A DNA stretch of 64,000 bases from Stygiobacter sp. (GTDB taxonomy: Bacteria; Pseudomonadota; Alphaproteobacteria; Rhodospirillales; Magnetospirillaceae), in the NCBI GenBank assembly GCA_006218045.1, contig VBWB01000014.1, forward strand, positions 1 to 64,000, read 5' to 3'. The notes under the pieces are model-generated. The model was given only the letters and a program-made list of their open reading frames with translations, was not told the DNA's origin and did no database searches. Made by a program: the position numbers and the translations under genes. Shown here in pieces: positions 62,571-64,000 of the stretch. Each line of letters starts with the position of its first letter. Within the stretch, counting starts at the first letter, position 1.

Positions 62571-63554
62571 TTACGAATTGACATCGACGACGACACGGCC
62601 CCGCACCTGACCGGCCAGCAATTGGCCGGCGGTTTCGACAACCTGTTCCAGGCCGATGGTCGTGGTGATGGAGTCCAGCTTGGATACGTCGAGGTCGTGG
62701 GCCAGACGCTGCCACGCCTGGATGCGTTGGTCGCGCGGGCGATAGACGCTGTCCACCCCGGCCAGGGTCACGCCGCGCAGGATGAAGGGGGCGACGGTGG
62801 CGGGAAAATCCATGCCCTGGGCCAGACCGCAGGCGGCGACCACGCCGCCATAGCGCATATGGGCGCAGATATTGGCCAAGGTGTGGCTGCCGACGCTGTC
62901 CACCGCCGCCGCCCAGCGTTCCTTGGCCAAGGGCTTACCCGGTGCCGACAGGGTGTTGCGGTCGATCACCTCCGCCGCCCCCAGGGATTTCAGATACTCC
63001 GCCTCTTGCGGACGCCCGGTCGAGGCGGCGACGCAATAGCCCAATTTGGCCAGTACCGCCACCGCCACCGAGCCGACACCGCCGGCGGCGCCGGTGACCA
63101 GCACCTCGCCCTTTTCCGGGGTGATACCGTTCTTTTCCAGGGCCAGAACGCACAGCATGGCGGTATAACCGGCGGTGCCGATGGCCATGGCCTGGAAAGG
63201 CGTGAACGGTGCCTGCAACGGCACCAGCCAATCGCCCTTCAGCCGAGCCTTTTGCCCCAGCCCGCCCCAATGGGTTTCACCCACGCCCCAGCCGTTCAAC
63301 ACCACCTGGTCGCCGGGCTGGTAACCGGCATGGGACGAAGCCTCGACCGTGCCGGCCAGATCGATGCCCGGCACCATGGGGAAGGCGCGCACCACCGGCC
63401 CCTTGCCGGTGATGGCCAGCCCGTCCTTGTAATTGAGGGTCGAGTATTCCACCCGCACGGTGACGTCACCTTCGGGCAGGCTTTCATCGGTCAGCTCGGT
63501 CACGCCGGCGCGATACCCGGCATCGTCCTTTTCGATCAGGATGGCTTTGAACAT
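62571..63554 (-). CDS. acuI: Acryloyl-CoA reductase-like quinone/zinc-less MDR oxidoreductase
   Basis: An NADPH-dependent reductase of 327 residues of the AcuI/YhdH family, which reduces acryloyl-CoA to propionyl-CoA. The typical N-terminus ([20 protein letters not shown]), [14 protein letters not shown], the nucleotide-binding [20 protein letters not shown] and the C-terminal [20 protein letters not shown] are seen. The regulator upstream resembles AcuR, which supports the assignment. Propionyl-CoA links it loosely with the mmd operon. Confidence 0.88.
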   Translation of the reverse strand: MFKAILIEKDDAGYRAGVTELTDESLPEGDVTVRVEYSTLNYKDGLAITGKGPVVRAFPMVPGIDLAGTVEASSHAGYQPGDQVVLNGWGVGETHWGGLGQKARLKGDWLVPLQAPFTPFQAMAIGTAGYTAMLCVLALEKNGITPEKGEVLVTGAAGGVGSVAVAVLAKLGYCVAASTGRPQEAEYLKSLGAAEVIDRNTLSAPGKPLAKERWAAAVDSVGSHTLANICAHMRYGGVVAACGLAQGMDFPATVAPFILRGVTLAGVDSVYRPRDQRIQAWQRLAHDLDVSKLDSITTTIGLEQVVETAGQLLAGQVRGRVVVDVNS

Positions 63555-63558
63555 GGGG

Positions 63559-64000
63559 CTACTCCGTCAGAAGCGTGAAAAAGGTTTCGGCGAACACATC
63601 CATGGGCCGCAGCGAGCGGGTCAGCTTGGCCCGCAGGATGGCGCCTTCCCAGCCGGTCCAGAAGAACTCGGCCATGCGCTCGCAATCGGTATCGGGCTTG
63701 ATCTGGCCGGCGGCACGGGCCTGACGCAGGCAGGCGGCGACCCGCCCTTGCCAGTCCATCATGATGGAGTCGAGGCGGCAGCGGAATTCATCGTGGCTCC
63801 CGCCCAGTTCCTGGCCCAGATTGCCGACCAGACAGCCACGGCGGAACTGGAAGCGGGTCATGCCGGCCTTGGCGTCGGCGACGAAATCGGCCAGAGCGTG
63901 CAGCGGCAGGCGCGCCGGATTGGCCAGCCAGCGATCGAGCTTGGCGGCGAAATAGCCGCCATAGGCGTCGATGACGGCAAAGCCGAAATCATCCTTGCTG
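63559..64000 (-). CDS. acuR: TetR-family regulator, AcuR-like (C-terminal part, cut by window end)
   Basis: Only the C-terminal about 146 residues are inside. [20 protein letters not shown] is the end of the DNA-binding region, and [20 protein letters not shown] is the conserved ligand-pocket segment of this TetR subgroup. It ends [16 protein letters not shown], 4 bases before acuI. AcuR is known to repress acuI until acrylate is present. The likeness and the position support the name, but the N-terminus is missing here. Confidence 0.75.
   Translation of the reverse strand, partial: SKDDFGFAVIDAYGGYFAAKLDRWLANPARLPLHALADFVADAKAGMTRFQFRRGCLVGNLGQELGGSHDEFRCRLDSIMMDWQGRVAACLRQARAAGQIKPDTDCERMAEFFWTGWEGAILRAKLTRSLRPMDVFAETFFTLLTE

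Overview
The window is GC-rich chromosomal DNA from an alphaproteobacterium. It is most likely a member of the Rhodospirillales, and a Magnetospirillum-like organism is my best guess. This rests on a DivL-like histidine-kinase homologue, an AcuR/AcuI pair, small palindromic repeats of alphaproteobacterial type (including a 'PGLDPGI' element inside a gene), and dense same-strand operons with ATGA-type overlaps. I see no rRNA, tRNA, CRISPR array, transposase or prophage.

Layout. 1-13 kb: the start of an amino-acid-type ABC binding protein, a chemoreceptor, a PAS-EAL protein, ligA, a TPR protein, rhlE, a multi-PAS histidine-kinase homologue whose phospho-acceptor His is Ala, and a YqaA membrane protein. 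13-17 kb (minus): mmdADCB, a sodium-pumping methylmalonyl-CoA decarboxylase. 17-27 kb (plus): a guanidine-I (ykkC) riboswitch followed by an ABC transporter, two urea-carboxylase-associated proteins, a biotin carboxylase of the urea/guanidine type and allophanate hydrolase. Together these form a guanidine import and breakdown operon. 27-29.5 kb: two related ECF sigma factors, the first with a membrane protein and a periplasmic metal-sensor-like protein. 29.6-39 kb: flagellar filament, cap and hook genes (flagellin, fliD, fliS, flgD, flgE, flgN-like, flgK, flgL). 39-46 kb: a Fur-box-controlled haem uptake locus (hemP, receptor, tonB, hmuSTUV). 46-47.7 kb: two rRNA modification genes.

47.7-62 kb is a phosphonate (C-P lyase) region: a hexapeptide transferase and phnCDE on the plus strand; then an unknown gene, an AraC regulator and a broken GGDEF gene; then phnGHIJKLM on the minus strand with phnF divergent. 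After phnF comes a DUF1045 protein overlapped by an EEP-superfamily hydrolase. No phnN or phnP is present. Four copies of a GTCTAGAC-type palindrome lie upstream of these units and are the likely PhnF operators. The window closes with a carboxymuconolactone-decarboxylase-like protein, acuI and a truncated TetR (AcuR-like) gene.

Several families of dispersed palindromic repeats sit between the genes. Two of them have arms that differ between copies or ends but keep pairing, and one supplies stop codons. These repeats, the His-less kinase, the DUF1045-EEP pair and the possible Shine-Dalgarno-masking hairpins are the points most worth a second look.
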